A DNA stretch of 64,000 bases from Mycolicibacterium iranicum (GCF_002101705.1 NZ_LQPC01000027.1:215839-279838); one strand, 5' to 3'; numbered from the stretch's first letter, positions 25,935 to 36,678 are shown. Made by a program: numbers and translations. The notes: generated from the sequence alone by a model not told the origin.

Positions 25935-26330
25935 ATGGTCGCCGCGAAACGAACACCGAAGACGCCCCCGCCGGCCCGCACCCCCAAGAAGGCGGCCACA
26001 CGCGGGCGGCCGAAAAAGGTGCCCGCGGCCGGCGTCAAGGCTCTGGTCGAGTCCGGCGGTCAGCCGCGCGCATGGACTTTCCTGACCAACCACGCCCACG
26101 TCCTGTTGTGCCTGGCGCGGGAATCGCTGACCGCCCGGGAACTGAGCCTGCTCATCGGGATCACGGAGCGCTCGGTGCAGGCCATCCTGGCCGACCTGAT
26201 CGCTGAGGGCTACCTGGAGAAAACGAAGGTCGGCAGGCGCAACAGCTACTCGGTGAATCCGTCGGGACGCTTGCGCCACCCGCTGGAGTCCGCGCACACC
26301 GTCGGCGAATTGATCGACGTACTCGCGTAG
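25935..26330 (+). CDS. Winged-helix transcriptional regulator with basic N-terminal tail
   Basis: 131-residue protein. The first 35 residues are Lys/Arg/Pro-rich (histone-like), followed by a MarR/ArsR-type winged helix (FLTNHAHVLLCLARES, then LTARELSLLIGITERSVQA as the recognition region, then the wing GYLEKTKVGRRNSYSV). It lies 39 bp after terC and could regulate the accessory block. No ligand-binding domain is present beyond the helix-turn-helix, so it may act as a simple DNA-binding switch. Start at ATG 25935 chosen for lack of a better-supported internal start. Confidence 0.72.
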   Translation: MVAAKRTPKTPPPARTPKKAATRGRPKKVPAAGVKALVESGGQPRAWTFLTNHAHVLLCLARESLTARELSLLIGITERSVQAILADLIAEGYLEKTKVGRRNSYSVNPSGRLRHPLESAHTVGELIDVLA

Positions 26331-26373
26331 TCGGCGCAAATCCGTGACGCCCCAAAGGGAACACGGCGCGCCT

Positions 26374-27072
26374 TCACCGCTCGGCGGCTTTGGCGACCAT
26401 CTCAGTGAGCAACTTCGTCGCTTCGTCAGTGATCTGTTCGGCGCACACCGAGGCCTCCAGCACCACATTCGACGCGGCGGCGAGGGCATGTTCGCACTGC
26501 CATTCGATCGAATCCAAGGCCGTCGACCTTTGGCTCAGGATGCCATCGGTTCGCACGGCGTCGCTCAAATCCCAGTCGTACCAGTCCTCGCCGTCGCTGA
26601 TCGACACGGTCCGCCCTGCGCAGCCCTGCCATTGCTGCGCCGACTCGGCGACGAACTCTTCGGCGTCCTGCGCCGACGGCATGACGACCGCGGTCTCCTC
26701 CACCCAGTGCTCGTACTCGTCGCCTGACTCACTGGCCAGCCGCGTCAGCACGGCCGCATACCCGGTATCGGCATAAACCGGCTCTTCTGCGGTGTACAGC
26801 GCGCCGATGCAGTCGGGATCCGACACGTCGGCCGAGTCGTCGGTCATCTCGCGGACCTCGTCGGTGACTTCGATGTCAGAACTGCCCAGCAGGTTGTTGA
26901 GTTCCTCGTCGTCGAGCAGGATGGCGTCGAGGTCGCCCTCCCCCAGAATCGCTGTGGGCGAGGCGCTGTCACCGCGCACGGCCGCCCCGTCCACGACACT
27001 GGTGCAAGCCGCCGTCCATACCGACAGCGCGGTCGCGGCCATCACAGCGCCTCTACGCACCCGCCGGTTCAC
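26374..27072 (-). CDS. lppR: LppR/PknH_C-like sensor-domain lipoprotein, copy 2
   Basis: 232-residue lipoprotein with a basic signal start, hydrophobic core and lipobox-like SVWTAAC. The extracellular domain has a similar length, the same cysteine pattern and shared motifs (SDPDCIGALYTAEEPVY, HWVEETAVVMPS, CEHALAAASNVV) as the protein encoded at 17165-17887; by eye they are about 40% identical. This copy is next to lepA, as lppR (Rv2403c) is in M. tuberculosis, and is the better candidate for the true orthologue. Its mature N-terminus is very acidic. Confidence 0.78.
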   Translation of the reverse strand: MNRRVRRGAVMAATALSVWTAACTSVVDGAAVRGDSASPTAILGEGDLDAILLDDEELNNLLGSSDIEVTDEVREMTDDSADVSDPDCIGALYTAEEPVYADTGYAAVLTRLASESGDEYEHWVEETAVVMPSAQDAEEFVAESAQQWQGCAGRTVSISDGEDWYDWDLSDAVRTDGILSQRSTALDSIEWQCEHALAAASNVVLEASVCAEQITDEATKLLTEMVAKAAER

Positions 27073-27080
27073 AACCTGAC

Positions 27081-28967
27081 CTACTTCTTGGGTTTATCGG
27101 CAGCCGACTCGGTGGACAGTGCCGCGACAAACGCTTCCTGCGGAACATCGACCCGGCCGATCGTCTTCATCCGCTTCTTGCCCTCTTTCTGCTTCTCCAA
27201 CAGCTTGCGCTTACGCGTGATGTCGCCGCCGTAGCACTTGGAGAGCACGTCTTTGCGGATCGCCCGGATGTTCTCGCGCGCAATGATTCTCGACCCGATG
27301 GCGGCCTGCACCGGCACCTCGAACTGTTGGCGCGGAATCAGTTCCTTGAGCTTGGTCGTCATCTTGTTGCCGTACGCCGACGCACCGTCCTTGTGCACGA
27401 TGGCACTGAACGCGTCGACGGCTTCGCCCTGCAACAGGATGTCGACCTTGACCAGATCGGCCTCCTGCTCGCCGGCCTCCTCGTAGTCGAGGCTGGCGTA
27501 GCCGCGGGTACGTGACTTCAGCGAGTCGAAGAAGTCGAAGATGATCTCGCCGAGCGGCATCGTGTACCGCAGCTCGACGCGCTCGGGCGACAGGTAGTCC
27601 ATGCCGCCGAGTTCGCCGCGCCGGGCCTGGCACAGCTCCATGATCGTGCCGATGAACTCGCTCGGCGCGATGACCGTCGTCTTGACGACCGGCTCGAACA
27701 CCGAACGGACCTTGCCTTCGGGCCAGTCCGACGGGTTGGTCACGATGACCTCGGTGTTGTCTTCTTTCACAACCCGGTAGACCACGTTGGGCGCGGTCGA
27801 GATCAGGTCGAGGTTGAACTCGCGCTCCAGCCGCTCGCGGGTGATCTCCATGTGCAACAGCCCGAGAAACCCGCAGCGGAACCCGAACCCGAGCGCCACC
27901 GACGTCTCCGGCTCGTAGGTCAGCGCCGCGTCGTTGAGCTGCAGCTTGTCCAGCGCCTCGCGCAGCACCGGGTAATCGGAGCCGTCGACCGGGTAAAGGC
28001 CCGAGTACACCATCGGCTTGGGTTCGCGGTAGCCGGTGAGCGCTTCGGTCGCGCCCTTACGCGCCGTCGTCACCGTGTCACCGACCTTGGACTGGCGCAC
28101 GTCCTTCACGCCGGTGATCAGGTAACCCACCTCACCGACGCCGAGACCGTCGGACGGCTTGGGTTCCGGCGAGACGATCCCCACCTCGAGCAGTTCGTGG
28201 GTAGCGCCTGTCGACATCATCGCGATGCGCTCGCGCGGGGTGATCTTGCCGTCGACCACGCGCACGTAGGTGACGACGCCGCGGTAGATGTCGTAGACGG
28301 AGTCAAAGATCATCGCCCGGGCGGGCGCATCCGGGTCGCCCTGCGGCGGCGGGATCTCTCGGACCACGTGGTCGAGCAGGTCGGCGACACCGGCGCCGGT
28401 CTTGCCCGACACCCGCAGCACATCCTCGGGTTCGCAACCGATGATGTGGGCGATTTCACCGGCGTACCGGTCGGGGTCGGCGGCGGGCAGGTCGATCTTG
28501 TTGAGCACCGGGATGATCGTCAGGTCGCGATCCAGCGCCAAATACAGGTTTGCCAGGGTCTGCGCCTCGATACCCTGCGCCGCGTCGACCAGCAGCACCG
28601 CACCTTCGCACGCCTCCAGCGCGCGGGACACCTCATAGGTGAAATCAACATGGCCAGGCGTGTCGATCAAATGCAGCACGAACTCTTCGCCGTTGACCAC
28701 CCACGGCAGCCGCACGTTCTGCGCCTTGATGGTGATGCCGCGCTCACGCTCGATGTCCATCCGGTCGAGGTACTGGGCCCGCATCGAGCGCTCGTCCACG
28801 ACGCCGGTGAGCTGCAGCATCCGGTCGGCCAACGTGGACTTGCCGTGGTCGATGTGGGCGATGATGCAGAAGTTCCGGATCTGCGCCGGCGCAGTGAACG
28901 TCTTGTCGGCGAAGCTGCTGATGGGTTTCTCCTGGTGAGCGGGTTCTGTCAGCCTGATCAGGCCCAT
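27081..28967 (-). CDS. lepA: Elongation factor 4 (LepA), ribosome-associated GTPase
   Basis: About 628 residues. LepA/EF4 is a conserved translational GTPase acting on stalled or assembling ribosomes. G motifs are intact: AHIDHGKST (G1), RGITIKA (G2), DTPGHVDF (G3) and NKIDLP (G4); the C-terminal domain ends [13 protein letters not shown] plus a short Lys-rich tail. The ATG at 28967 is chosen as the nearest upstream start, but a strong AGGAG sits six bases before an in-frame ATC at the point where the conserved sequence [10 protein letters not shown] begins. The true N-terminus is therefore uncertain. An in-frame extension to 29051 is unlikely. Confidence 0.94.
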   Translation of the reverse strand: MGLIRLTEPAHQEKPISSFADKTFTAPAQIRNFCIIAHIDHGKSTLADRMLQLTGVVDERSMRAQYLDRMDIERERGITIKAQNVRLPWVVNGEEFVLHLIDTPGHVDFTYEVSRALEACEGAVLLVDAAQGIEAQTLANLYLALDRDLTIIPVLNKIDLPAADPDRYAGEIAHIIGCEPEDVLRVSGKTGAGVADLLDHVVREIPPPQGDPDAPARAMIFDSVYDIYRGVVTYVRVVDGKITPRERIAMMSTGATHELLEVGIVSPEPKPSDGLGVGEVGYLITGVKDVRQSKVGDTVTTARKGATEALTGYREPKPMVYSGLYPVDGSDYPVLREALDKLQLNDAALTYEPETSVALGFGFRCGFLGLLHMEITRERLEREFNLDLISTAPNVVYRVVKEDNTEVIVTNPSDWPEGKVRSVFEPVVKTTVIAPSEFIGTIMELCQARRGELGGMDYLSPERVELRYTMPLGEIIFDFFDSLKSRTRGYASLDYEEAGEQEADLVKVDILLQGEAVDAFSAIVHKDGASAYGNKMTTKLKELIPRQQFEVPVQAAIGSRIIARENIRAIRKDVLSKCYGGDITRKRKLLEKQKEGKKRMKTIGRVDVPQEAFVAALSTESAADKPKK

Positions 28968-29021
28968 CCAGAGTATCGACCGCAGCACCCCGCAGCCCAA
29001 TCGAGGCGGATCCTCAGCGCC

Positions 29022-29027
29022 TATGCT
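29022..29027 (+). promoter_or_regulatory. -10 element for the Rv2405-like gene (leaderless)
   Basis: TATGCT matches the TANNNT mycobacterial -10 and ends eight bases before the ATG at 29036, so the transcript probably starts at or next to the start codon. An in-frame TTG at 29027 overlaps the hexamer and is therefore rejected as start. Confidence 0.5.
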
Positions 29028-29035
29028 TGGCGGGT

Positions 29036-29647
29036 ATGGCCACCTCGGCATCGCCTTTCAAGGCGTTTCAACGCTTCTTGGTGAAGAGCACCGAGAACCT
29101 CGTGTTCAACGAGGCGCCGAAACTGGTTCGTCAACTGCAAAGATCCGACACCCTGCAGCGCGGCATCCAGCAGGGTATCCGGATCGGCCTGGACGTCCTC
29201 GCCGGCGCCGCTGACAAGAGCACACCCGCGCTGCCCGCGGGCCGTCCCGTCTCCAACAATTTCGTCCCCACCGCGCACCGCGCCCGCAAGGTCTCGTACT
29301 CCCCGGACCTCGACGGCCGCGCCGACCCCGGGGAGATCGTCTGGACCTGGGTGGTTTACGAAGACGACCCGACCAGGGGCAAGGACCGTCCCGTACTCGT
29401 TGTGGGCCGCGACAGCCACATCCTGCTCGGGTTGATGCTGTCGAGCCAGGACCACCACCGCGACGACCCCAACTGGGTCGGCATCGGGAGCGGCACCTGG
29501 GATGACGAAGGCAGAGCCAGTTGGGTGCGCCTCGACCGGGTGCTGGACGTGCCCGAGGAAGGCATCAGGCGCGAGGGCGCAGTGCTGGACCGGACGGTGT
29601 TCGACATCGTCGCGGCGCGGCTGCGCGCCGAGTACTCGTGGTCCTGA
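29036..29647 (+). CDS. Rv2405-like protein with PemK/MazF-type fold
   Basis: 203-residue cytoplasmic protein conserved beside lepA in mycobacteria. The C-terminal half resembles the PemK/MazF fold ([32 protein letters not shown]), while the N-terminal 90 residues are an extra helical region with basic character. No antitoxin gene adjoins it, and the neighbours are housekeeping genes, so a classical toxin role is doubtful. Start at ATG 29036 fits a leaderless promoter. It is divergent from lepA. Confidence 0.72.
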   Translation: MATSASPFKAFQRFLVKSTENLVFNEAPKLVRQLQRSDTLQRGIQQGIRIGLDVLAGAADKSTPALPAGRPVSNNFVPTAHRARKVSYSPDLDGRADPGEIVWTWVVYEDDPTRGKDRPVLVVGRDSHILLGLMLSSQDHHRDDPNWVGIGSGTWDDEGRASWVRLDRVLDVPEEGIRREGAVLDRTVFDIVAARLRAEYSWS

Positions 29648-29674
29648 TTCCCGCCTCAACAGGGAGCGAGCTGA

Positions 29675-30283
29675 TCAGGCTGGTCGGCGCCACATCTGCC
29701 ACATCGTCGGGCCGCCGTCAGGGATCGTGAGCTCGCCGGTCACCTCGAAGCCGAATCGCATGTAGTACGGCACGTTGGACTCTTTGCTGGACTCCAGGTA
29801 GGCCGGTGCGCCCTCCCTGTCGCATTTGTCCAGTCGCGACGTCATCAATGCATGCCCGAACCCGCCCCCGCGCACATCGGGATTGCTGCCGATCACTGCG
29901 AGATACCAGTGCGGCTCCTCAGGATGGTGCTTCTTCATCAGCTCGGAGATGCCCATCCCGCGCCCCACTTGCAGGCCCATCGCCCGCAGAAAGCTCGGCA
30001 TCATCCGGAACTCCTCGCGCGGTGTCTGCTTCCACCGCCCCGGCGGGTCCCACAGCGCCGCGGCGCCGATCGTGCCCGCTCGGGACGCGACCTGAACCGC
30101 TCCGTTCCCGATGTAGTGGTGTCGCGTCATCGCGCCGAACACCAGCGGAAGCGCGCGGGCGCGTTTGGCGTCGTCGGGCACCATCCACATCATCACGGGG
30201 TCGTCGAAGAACGCCCGCCCCAGCACGTGCGACAGCTCTTTCACGTCCGGTTTCTGTGCGAACCGGACATCGACGTCGGCCAT
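29675..30283 (-). CDS. GNAT-family N-acetyltransferase
   Basis: 202-residue acetyltransferase of the GNAT superfamily. The acetyl-CoA binding segment is seen as VRGGGFGHALMTSRLDKCD after the beta-4 strand YLAVIGSNPD, and the C-terminal beta-strand VPYYMRFGFEVTGEL is typical. The substrate is unknown. Its ATG overlaps the stop of the CBS gene (TGATG at 30281-30285), so the pair is translationally coupled. It converges with the Rv2405-like gene across 27 bp. Confidence 0.82.
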   Translation of the reverse strand: MADVDVRFAQKPDVKELSHVLGRAFFDDPVMMWMVPDDAKRARALPLVFGAMTRHHYIGNGAVQVASRAGTIGAAALWDPPGRWKQTPREEFRMMPSFLRAMGLQVGRGMGISELMKKHHPEEPHWYLAVIGSNPDVRGGGFGHALMTSRLDKCDREGAPAYLESSKESNVPYYMRFGFEVTGELTIPDGGPTMWQMWRRPA

Positions 30284-30717
30284 CAACCCTGCGTGATGTA
30301 GGCCTGAAGCTGCTCGTGTTCGCGCTCGAGCTCCTCCATGCGGGTCTTCACGACATCACCGATGCTCACGATCCCCGCGAGCCGGCCGTCCACGACGACG
30401 GGGACGTGCCGCACCCGATTGGTGGTCATCAGCACGCTCAAACTGTCGACGGAATCCTCGGGCGAGCAGGTCGCCACGAGCGCGGTCATGATTTCCGAGA
30501 CGGGACGGCAGAGCAGGTCAGCACCCATCTCGTGGAGCTTACGCACCACATCGCGCTCGGACACGATGCCGAGAAGCCCGTCGGGCGAGACCACCACCAT
30601 CGCCCCGATGTTGTGCACCGACAGCTCCGTCAGGAGCCCGGCGACGGAAGTCTCCGGTGTGATCGTGGCGACCGTGGCACCCTTGCTGCGCAGCACGTCG
30701 GAAATCCGCATCGACAT
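30283..30717 (-). CDS. CBS-pair protein (Rv2406c orthologue)
   Basis: 144-residue protein made of one CBS pair (MRISDVLRSKGATVATI through VSIGDVVKTRMEELE) and a C-terminal helix rich in Glu. Such stand-alone CBS pairs bind AMP, ATP or SAM and act as energy sensors or on partner proteins. Position between lepA and the RNase Z-like gene matches Rv2406c. It is coupled to a downstream acetyltransferase, so nucleotide-dependent control of acetylation is conceivable but unproven. Confidence 0.85.
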   Translation of the reverse strand: MSMRISDVLRSKGATVATITPETSVAGLLTELSVHNIGAMVVVSPDGLLGIVSERDVVRKLHEMGADLLCRPVSEIMTALVATCSPEDSVDSLSVLMTTNRVRHVPVVVDGRLAGIVSIGDVVKTRMEELEREHEQLQAYITQG

Positions 30718-30828
30718 CTCCCTGAGTGACCTGGCTCACATCAGGTTACTCCTGCGCATGTTCCAGCGGAACAGAACCGCCATTGCCCCGGTTGCAGAAC
30801 AGTATCCATTCCCGCCCGAAAGGACACC

Positions 30829-31836
30829 ATGCCGGAATCGATCACTCTCGGCGATGAACTAGCAGTTAGCGCAATGGGATTCGGAGGAATGGCGCTGACT
30901 CCTGTCTACGGTGGCGCCGTCGACGACGCCGAGTCGCTGGCCACCCTCCACCACGCCGTCGACGTCGGTGTCACCTTCCTCGACACGGCGAACGTCTACG
31001 GTTCCGGCGACAACGAGCGACTGTTCGCGCGCCTCTTGGCCGACCGCCGCGACGAGGTCACCCTCGCCACGAAGTTCGGCATCGTCTCCAACCCCGCCGA
31101 GCGCGCGGCGGGCCGCGTCGCGCTGCGCGGTGACGCGGCCTACGTCCGCCAGTGCATCGACGAGAGCCTCCAACGGCTGCAGACCGATACGGTCGATCTC
31201 TATTACCTGCACCGGCGCGACCCGAACGTCCAGATCGAGGAAACCGTTGGCGCCATGGCCGAACTGGTGACCGCGGGCAAGGTCCGCCACCTCGGATTGT
31301 CCGAGGTTTCCGCGGCAGATTTGCGGGCCGCCAATGCCGTTCACCCGATCGCTGCCCTGCAGAGCGAATGGTCGATCTGGTCTCGCGACGTCGAAGCCGC
31401 CATCGCCCCGGCCGCCGCCGAACTCGGCATCGGACTGGTTCCTTTCTCTCCGTTGGGCCGCGGCTTCCTCGCGGGCGCAGTGCGGTCGACCGCCGACATG
31501 GGCGACAACGACTTTCGGCGCACCATGCCCCGTTTCACCGGAGCCGCGCTGGATGCGAACCAGCGCGTCGTCGACGCCGTCGTCGCCGTCGCCGACGACG
31601 TGGGAGCGACGCCGGCTCAGGTCGCCCTGGCGTGGTTGCGTCATCGCGCCGAGGATCTCGGGGTCGCTTCGGTGCCCATCCCCGGGACTCGCCGCGCCGC
31701 GCGCATCGACGAAAACCTCGCCTCGCTGTCGGTGACGTTGACACCCGATCAGGTCGACGCGCTCGGCGCGGCAGGTGACGCGGTCACCGGTGCCCGCTAC
31801 GCAGACATGTCCCACGTGGGTTCAAGCCGCGCATAG
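30829..31836 (+). CDS. Aldo/keto reductase
   Basis: 335-residue NADPH-dependent oxidoreductase of the aldo/keto reductase superfamily. Catalytic residues are visible: Asp and Tyr in [14 protein letters not shown], Lys in LATKFG, and His in [11 protein letters not shown]; the C-terminal part carries the cofactor-binding [18 protein letters not shown]. Length and motifs are those of the YajO/Tas-like subgroup. It is inserted between the CBS gene and the RNase Z-like gene, where I recall no M. tuberculosis counterpart. GAAAGGA precedes the start. Confidence 0.88.
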   Translation: MPESITLGDELAVSAMGFGGMALTPVYGGAVDDAESLATLHHAVDVGVTFLDTANVYGSGDNERLFARLLADRRDEVTLATKFGIVSNPAERAAGRVALRGDAAYVRQCIDESLQRLQTDTVDLYYLHRRDPNVQIEETVGAMAELVTAGKVRHLGLSEVSAADLRAANAVHPIAALQSEWSIWSRDVEAAIAPAAAELGIGLVPFSPLGRGFLAGAVRSTADMGDNDFRRTMPRFTGAALDANQRVVDAVVAVADDVGATPAQVALAWLRHRAEDLGVASVPIPGTRRAARIDENLASLSVTLTPDQVDALGAAGDAVTGARYADMSHVGSSRA

Positions 31837-31895
31837 CGGAAAGCCAACGCGCGATTACCGCGCGCGGAGCCCTGCGGGCCGGTATACCTGGCGGC

Positions 31896-32753
31896 ATGAT
31901 CGAAGTGACGCTGCTCGGCACCGGAAGTCCGATTCCCGACGCTCGGCGCGCCGGTCCGTCGACGCTCGTGCGCGCCGGGGAGCAGATCTTCTTGATCGAC
32001 TGCGGCCGCGGCGTGCTGCAGCGCGCCGCCGCCGTCGGCGTGGGCGCCAACTCCATCACTGCGCTGCTGTTGACACACCTGCACAGTGACCACATCGCCG
32101 ACCTCGGCGACGTGCTCATCACCCGGTGGGTGTCGAACTTCGCTCCCGATCTGCCACCACTGCCGATCATCGGCCCTCCGGGGACCGCCGCCGTCGTCGA
32201 GAACATGTTGAAGGCGTTCAGCTTCGACATCGGCTATCGCATCGCCCACCATGCGGATCTGACGACGCCGCCGCCCGTCGAGGTCGAGGAGGTGACCGGC
32301 GGCGTCGTCTGGGGCCGTGAAGAGGTGTCCATCCGCGTCGGCCCGACCGACCATCGGCCCGTCGCACCCACCATCGGCTTCCGCATCGAGCACAACGGCG
32401 CGTCGGTGGTGCTGGCAGGCGACACGGTGCCCTGCGAGGGGCTCGACGAACTGGCCGCCGGTGCAGGGGCGTTGGTGCACACGGTGATCCGCAGGGATTT
32501 GATCGACGCGATGCCGGTACAGCGGATCCGCGACATCTGCGATTACCACTCGTCGGTGGAGCAGGCCGCCGAGACCGCTGCCCGGGCCGGCGTCGGAATC
32601 CTCATCCTGACCCACTACGTGCCGACGCTGCAGCCCGGTCAAGAAGACGACTGGCGCGCACTGGCGGCCTCGAAATTCGACCGCCAGATCGAGATCGGCG
32701 ACGACCTCCACCGCGTCGAGGTCCACCCGGGCGTGTGCGCCCGGAACAATTAG
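31896..32753 (+). CDS. RNase Z-like metallo-beta-lactamase fold protein (Rv2407 orthologue)
   Basis: 285-residue metallo-hydrolase with the zinc motif HLHSDH (about residues 62-67), a downstream LAGDT strand and a later histidine (LTHYVPT), as in the RNase Z/ElaC and arylsulfatase-like group. RNase Z trims tRNA 3' ends; whether this protein does so in mycobacteria is not settled. It ends overlapping the transglutaminase-like gene on the other strand by four bases. Confidence 0.85.
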   Translation: MIEVTLLGTGSPIPDARRAGPSTLVRAGEQIFLIDCGRGVLQRAAAVGVGANSITALLLTHLHSDHIADLGDVLITRWVSNFAPDLPPLPIIGPPGTAAVVENMLKAFSFDIGYRIAHHADLTTPPPVEVEEVTGGVVWGREEVSIRVGPTDHRPVAPTIGFRIEHNGASVVLAGDTVPCEGLDELAAGAGALVHTVIRRDLIDAMPVQRIRDICDYHSSVEQAAETAARAGVGILILTHYVPTLQPGQEDDWRALAASKFDRQIEIGDDLHRVEVHPGVCARNN

Positions 32754-33589
32754 GCCAGCCGGGTGATCTCGACGATCACGTCGAGATCGGTCGACCCCTC
32801 GCCCGAGTAGATCCCCTTCAGCGGGGTCACATCCGAATAATCCCTGCCCACTCCGACGCTGACGTACTGCTCGTTGATATCGGCGTCGTTGGTCGGGTCG
32901 TAGTACCACCACTCCCCCGTCCACGCCTGAATCCAGGCATGGCTCTGACCGTCGACCGTCTCACCGACTTTCGCGTTCTTCTTCGGATGCAGATAGCCCG
33001 AGACGTAGCGCGATGGAATACCCATGCTGCGCAACAGGATCAGCGTCAGGTGGGCGAAATCCTGACACACGCCCTTGCCCTCGCGCAGCGCGTCGACGCC
33101 GGACGTATGCACTCCCGTGGTGCCGGGGACGTACTTCAGTTCAGCCTGCACCCAGCGCGCCGCCTCGATGACGGCCTCGGCGGGCTCGTGGTACTTCGCG
33201 ATGCGCCGGCCCACCCGTTCGATGCGCTTACTCGCAGGCACGTAGTGGGTTGGGGCGAGCACCTCGTCGTACTTGTCGATCACCGCTTCGGTTGCCAGGT
33301 CAGCCCACGTCACTTTCTCCCTGGGCGCTTCGGGCCGGTCCGTCTCGACCACGGAGGAGGCCGTCACCTCGAGCTCGGTGTGGGGCGCGTGCAGATCGAA
33401 CGCCGTGACCGCGGTGCCCCAGTAATCGACGTACCGGTAGGACCTGGTCGCCGGAACCGTCTCCACGCGATTGAGAATCACGTTCTGCCGGGAGTCAGAC
33501 CGCGGCGTCAGGCGCGCCTCGTTGAACGAGGCCGTCACCGGGGACTTGTAGGCGTAGCCGGTCGAATGCACCACACGCATCCGCCACAT
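32750..33589 (-). CDS. Transglutaminase-like cysteine protease family protein (Rv2409c)
   Basis: 279-residue protein with an N-terminal bacterial transglutaminase-like region and a catalytic core showing Cys in [11 protein letters not shown], His in [10 protein letters not shown] and Asp in YYDPTND. Members are cytoplasmic and usually encoded with alpha-E and circularly permuted ATP-grasp proteins, as here. The trio is thought to act in peptide or amide-bond metabolism, but the reaction is unknown. It follows the alpha-E gene without a gap. Confidence 0.88.
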   Translation of the reverse strand: MWRMRVVHSTGYAYKSPVTASFNEARLTPRSDSRQNVILNRVETVPATRSYRYVDYWGTAVTAFDLHAPHTELEVTASSVVETDRPEAPREKVTWADLATEAVIDKYDEVLAPTHYVPASKRIERVGRRIAKYHEPAEAVIEAARWVQAELKYVPGTTGVHTSGVDALREGKGVCQDFAHLTLILLRSMGIPSRYVSGYLHPKKNAKVGETVDGQSHAWIQAWTGEWWYYDPTNDADINEQYVSVGVGRDYSDVTPLKGIYSGEGSTDLDVIVEITRLA

Positions 33590-34564
33590 CTAAATTTCTC
33601 CCTCTTCGATCACCAACGCGTTGTGTCCCGCATCCGTCCACGCGACCCACGGGGCGGAGTGGAAGTACTGCAGCGCCAACGCTTCTCCGACGTCAAAACA
33701 GGTTTGTTGCAAACCGGCCAGCCGTTGCTCCAACGAGTCGAGAAGTACCCCGGGCTGAAGAAACTCGAGCTCGCTGCGTGCCCGGCCGAGCAGGCGCTGC
33801 GCCTCTGCGGTGGCGCCGAGACGGTTGTGCGGACGGTTCATCAATTCGTCGAGGTTGTGTTCAGCCAGTCGCAGCGAGTAGAAGATCGACCGCGGGAAAA
33901 GCCGGTCCAGCAACATGAACTCGACCACCCGTCCCGCATCGAGCACACCTCGATAGGTCCGCAGATACGTATCGTGCGCTCCTGCGGACCTCAGCAGGGT
34001 GACCCACGCAGGGGAAGACGCGCTATCGCCGACACGTGAAAGCACAAGGCGCACCGTCATGTCGACGCGTTCCAGCGCGCGGCCGAGCAACATGAAGCGA
34101 TAGCCGTCGTCGCGACTCAGCGTCGAGTCGGCCAGCCCGGCGAACATCGCCGCCCTGCCCTCGACGTAGGACAGGAACTCGTGCGGACCCAGTCGCTTGG
34201 CCGCACGCTCCCGCTCGGCCAGGGCGTTGTACGTCGTGTTGAGGCACTCCCAGATCTCGCTCGAGGTGACCTCCCGTGCGCCCCGGGCGTTTTCGCGGGC
34301 CGCTGAAATCGCCTCGACGATCGAACAGCCTCCGTACGTCTCGCGGCTGAACGCGACGATGTCGGTCAACGACCACACGTCCAAACGCTCATCGGGCGGC
34401 TCGATCCCCAGAACCTTGAGCAGCGTGCGCGAGGCCAGGTCCGGATCGACGCTTGAGTCCTCCAGCAGCTGGTGGACGGTCACGTCCAGAATCCGGGCGG
34501 TGTCGTCGGCGCGTTCGACATAGCGCCCGATCCAGTACAACGATTCAGCGTTTCTTGCCAACAT
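33590..34564 (-). CDS. Alpha-E domain protein (DUF403, Rv2410c)
   Basis: 324-residue, almost all-helical protein of the alpha-E family, beginning MLARNAESLYWIGRYVERADDT, which is the family hallmark (conserved Arg-Glu pattern in the first helix). It sits between the ATP-grasp gene (14 bp upstream) and the transglutaminase-like gene (adjoining), a three-gene unit conserved in many bacteria. Biochemical role unknown; linkage suggests a peptide-bond-forming or remodelling complex. Confidence 0.87.
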   Translation of the reverse strand: MLARNAESLYWIGRYVERADDTARILDVTVHQLLEDSSVDPDLASRTLLKVLGIEPPDERLDVWSLTDIVAFSRETYGGCSIVEAISAARENARGAREVTSSEIWECLNTTYNALAERERAAKRLGPHEFLSYVEGRAAMFAGLADSTLSRDDGYRFMLLGRALERVDMTVRLVLSRVGDSASSPAWVTLLRSAGAHDTYLRTYRGVLDAGRVVEFMLLDRLFPRSIFYSLRLAEHNLDELMNRPHNRLGATAEAQRLLGRARSELEFLQPGVLLDSLEQRLAGLQQTCFDVGEALALQYFHSAPWVAWTDAGHNALVIEEGEI

Positions 34565-34578
34565 GTTTCAGCTCTCCC

Positions 34579-36213
34579 CTACTGCTGGTTCTGCTGCTGT
34601 TGCTGATCGTGCGTGCTGTCGACCTTGCCGTTCTTGCTGCCGCTCTTGCTCGCCGTCGTCGGCAGCGAGCGGACCACTTCGGCCGCGGCGAGCTCGCGGT
34701 CGGCGGCCGAGGTTCGGGAGGCCAGCACCCAGGTGTCCTTCGAGCCACCGCCCTGGCTGGAGTTCACGACAAGAGAGCCCTCGGGCAGCGCGACGCGGGT
34801 CAGACCACCGGGCAGCACCCATACGTCGTTGCCGTCGTTGACGGCGAACGGGCGAAGGTCGACGTGGCGGGGCGCCAATTTGTCGTCGATGTGGGTGGGA
34901 ACCGTCGACAGCTGCATGACCGGCTGGGCGATCCAGCCGCGCGGGTCGGCGATGATCTTCTTCGTAATCGTCGCGAGCTCCTTTTCGGATGCATCGGGAC
35001 CGAACACGATCCCATAGCCGCCCGAACCCTCCACCGGCTTGATCACCAGTTCCGCCACCCGGTCGAGCACCTCTTCGCGCTCGTCGTCGAGCCAGCAGCG
35101 GAACGTGTCGACATTGGCCAGCAGCGGCTTCTCACCGAGGTAGTACTCGATGATCGTCGGGACGTAGGTGTAGACGAGCTTGTCGTCGCCCACGCCGTTA
35201 CCGACAGCGCTGGAGATGACGACGTTGCCTGCCCTGGCGGCGTTGAGCACTCCCGCGACACCGAGCACGGAGTCAGGCTTGAACTGCATCGGATCGAGGT
35301 AGTCGTCGTCGATGCGTCGGTAGATGACGTCGACCTGACGTTCACCTTCGGTGGTGCGCATGTAGACGGCGTTGTCGCGGCAGAACAGGTCGCGACCCTC
35401 GACGAGCTCGACACCCATCTGGCGGGCCAGCAGCGAATGCTCGAAGTAGGCGGAGTTGTAGACGCCGGGGGTAAGTACGACAACGGTCGGGTCGGCGACG
35501 TTATTCGCGGCGGCGTTGCGCAGGGCGCGGAGCAGATGTGATGAGTAGTCGCCGACGGCGCGCACCCGGTGCGTGGCGAACAGGTTCGGGAACACGCGCG
35601 CCATCGTGCGGCGGTTCTCCATCACGTACGAGACGCCCGATGGGGACCGCAGGTTGTCTTCGAGCACCCGCCAGTTGCCCTGGGCGTCGCGGATCAGGTC
35701 GATGCCGGCAACGTGGATGCGCACGCCGTTTGGCGGGGCGATGCCGACCGCCTCACGGTGGAAGTGCTCGCAGGAGGTGACGAGCCGGCGCGGGATGACG
35801 CCGTCGCGAAGGATCTCCTGTTCGCCATAGATGTCGTCGAGGTACATCTCCAGCGCCATGACCCGCTGACGGATGCCGCGTTCGAGCCTCGTCCATTCGG
35901 CCGCCGAGATGACCCTCGGTACGAGGTCCAGCGGGAAGGGCCGCTCCTGACCCGACAGCGAGAACGTGATGCCCTGATCGATGAATGCGCGACCGAGCGC
36001 CTCGGTACGGGCCTCGAGGTCGGACACGTCCGACGGGGCGAGCTCCTTGTGGATGCCCTTGTAGGGTCCACGGACGTTGCCGTGGGCGTCGAACATCTCA
36101 TCGAAAGCCTTGGCGTACGACCCGAGCTTGTTGTATCCCCCGAAAATTCCGTCATGCCGCTTGACAGCTGTCTTCGCGGCAGTTTTCGCGGGCCGTACTG
36201 TTTCGGTCGCCAA
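34579..36213 (-). CDS. Circularly permuted ATP-grasp protein (DUF404/407, Rv2411c)
   Basis: About 544 residues. A circularly permuted ATP-grasp enzyme, expected to form amide bonds using ATP; motifs include [18 protein letters not shown] and [19 protein letters not shown]. It ends with an unusual Gln-rich tail (several QQ pairs) after a Ser/Lys linker. I prefer the TTG at 36213, preceded by GGGGAC, because it gives the length expected for the family; an ATG at 36309 would add 32 atypical residues. First gene of the ATP-grasp, alpha-E and transglutaminase operon. Confidence 0.85.
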   Translation of the reverse strand: MATETVRPAKTAAKTAVKRHDGIFGGYNKLGSYAKAFDEMFDAHGNVRGPYKGIHKELAPSDVSDLEARTEALGRAFIDQGITFSLSGQERPFPLDLVPRVISAAEWTRLERGIRQRVMALEMYLDDIYGEQEILRDGVIPRRLVTSCEHFHREAVGIAPPNGVRIHVAGIDLIRDAQGNWRVLEDNLRSPSGVSYVMENRRTMARVFPNLFATHRVRAVGDYSSHLLRALRNAAANNVADPTVVVLTPGVYNSAYFEHSLLARQMGVELVEGRDLFCRDNAVYMRTTEGERQVDVIYRRIDDDYLDPMQFKPDSVLGVAGVLNAARAGNVVISSAVGNGVGDDKLVYTYVPTIIEYYLGEKPLLANVDTFRCWLDDEREEVLDRVAELVIKPVEGSGGYGIVFGPDASEKELATITKKIIADPRGWIAQPVMQLSTVPTHIDDKLAPRHVDLRPFAVNDGNDVWVLPGGLTRVALPEGSLVVNSSQGGGSKDTWVLASRTSAADRELAAAEVVRSLPTTASKSGSKNGKVDSTHDQQQQQNQQ

Positions 36214-36417
36214 GATGTCCCCTACTCTTTGCCGAGCGCACGTTGCGCGAGCATGTGGATGCCAATTGCCATGCTGCAGCATCCCGGCCATTTCGGCAGG
36301 CCAGTCCATCTCGCTTTGGGGGTTTTACCCACTCGCTGCTACCCTGAACAGTCGCTGCGCCCGTGCGGGCGCCCCAAGACTTCAGCAACTCTGTCGAGAT
36401 TTAGAAGGAATACACGC

Positions 36418-36678
36418 GTGGCCAACATCAAGTCGCAGCAGAAGCGAATCCTCACCAACGAGCGCCGCAGGCTGCGCAACAAGTCGGTGAAGTCGTCGCT
36501 GCACACTGCGGTTCGCGGCTTCCGTGAAGCAATCGAGGCCGGCGACAAGGACAAGGCCGGCGAGCTGCTGGTCTCCACCAGCCGCAAGCTCGACAAGGCC
36601 GCCAGCAAGGGCGTCATCCACAAGAACCAGGCCGCCAATCGCAAGTCGGCGCTGGCCAAGGCTCTCCAGAAGATCTGA
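36418..36678 (+). CDS. rpsT: 30S ribosomal protein S20
   Basis: 86 residues, typical S20: starts [18 protein letters not shown] (GTG at 36418) and continues with Lys/Arg-rich helices to ALAKALQKI. It binds 16S rRNA early in 30S assembly. GAAGGAA lies upstream. It is divergent from the ATP-grasp gene and convergent with holA, exactly as Rv2412 in M. tuberculosis. A tandem repeat fills the space between its stop and the holA stop. Confidence 0.97.
   Translation: MANIKSQQKRILTNERRRLRNKSVKSSLHTAVRGFREAIEAGDKDKAGELLVSTSRKLDKAASKGVIHKNQAANRKSALAKALQKI

Noticed and set aside
29036..29647. Toxin-antitoxin module at the PemK/MazF-like gene
   Set aside because: No antitoxin-sized gene is adjacent on the same strand, and the locus is conserved housekeeping context.
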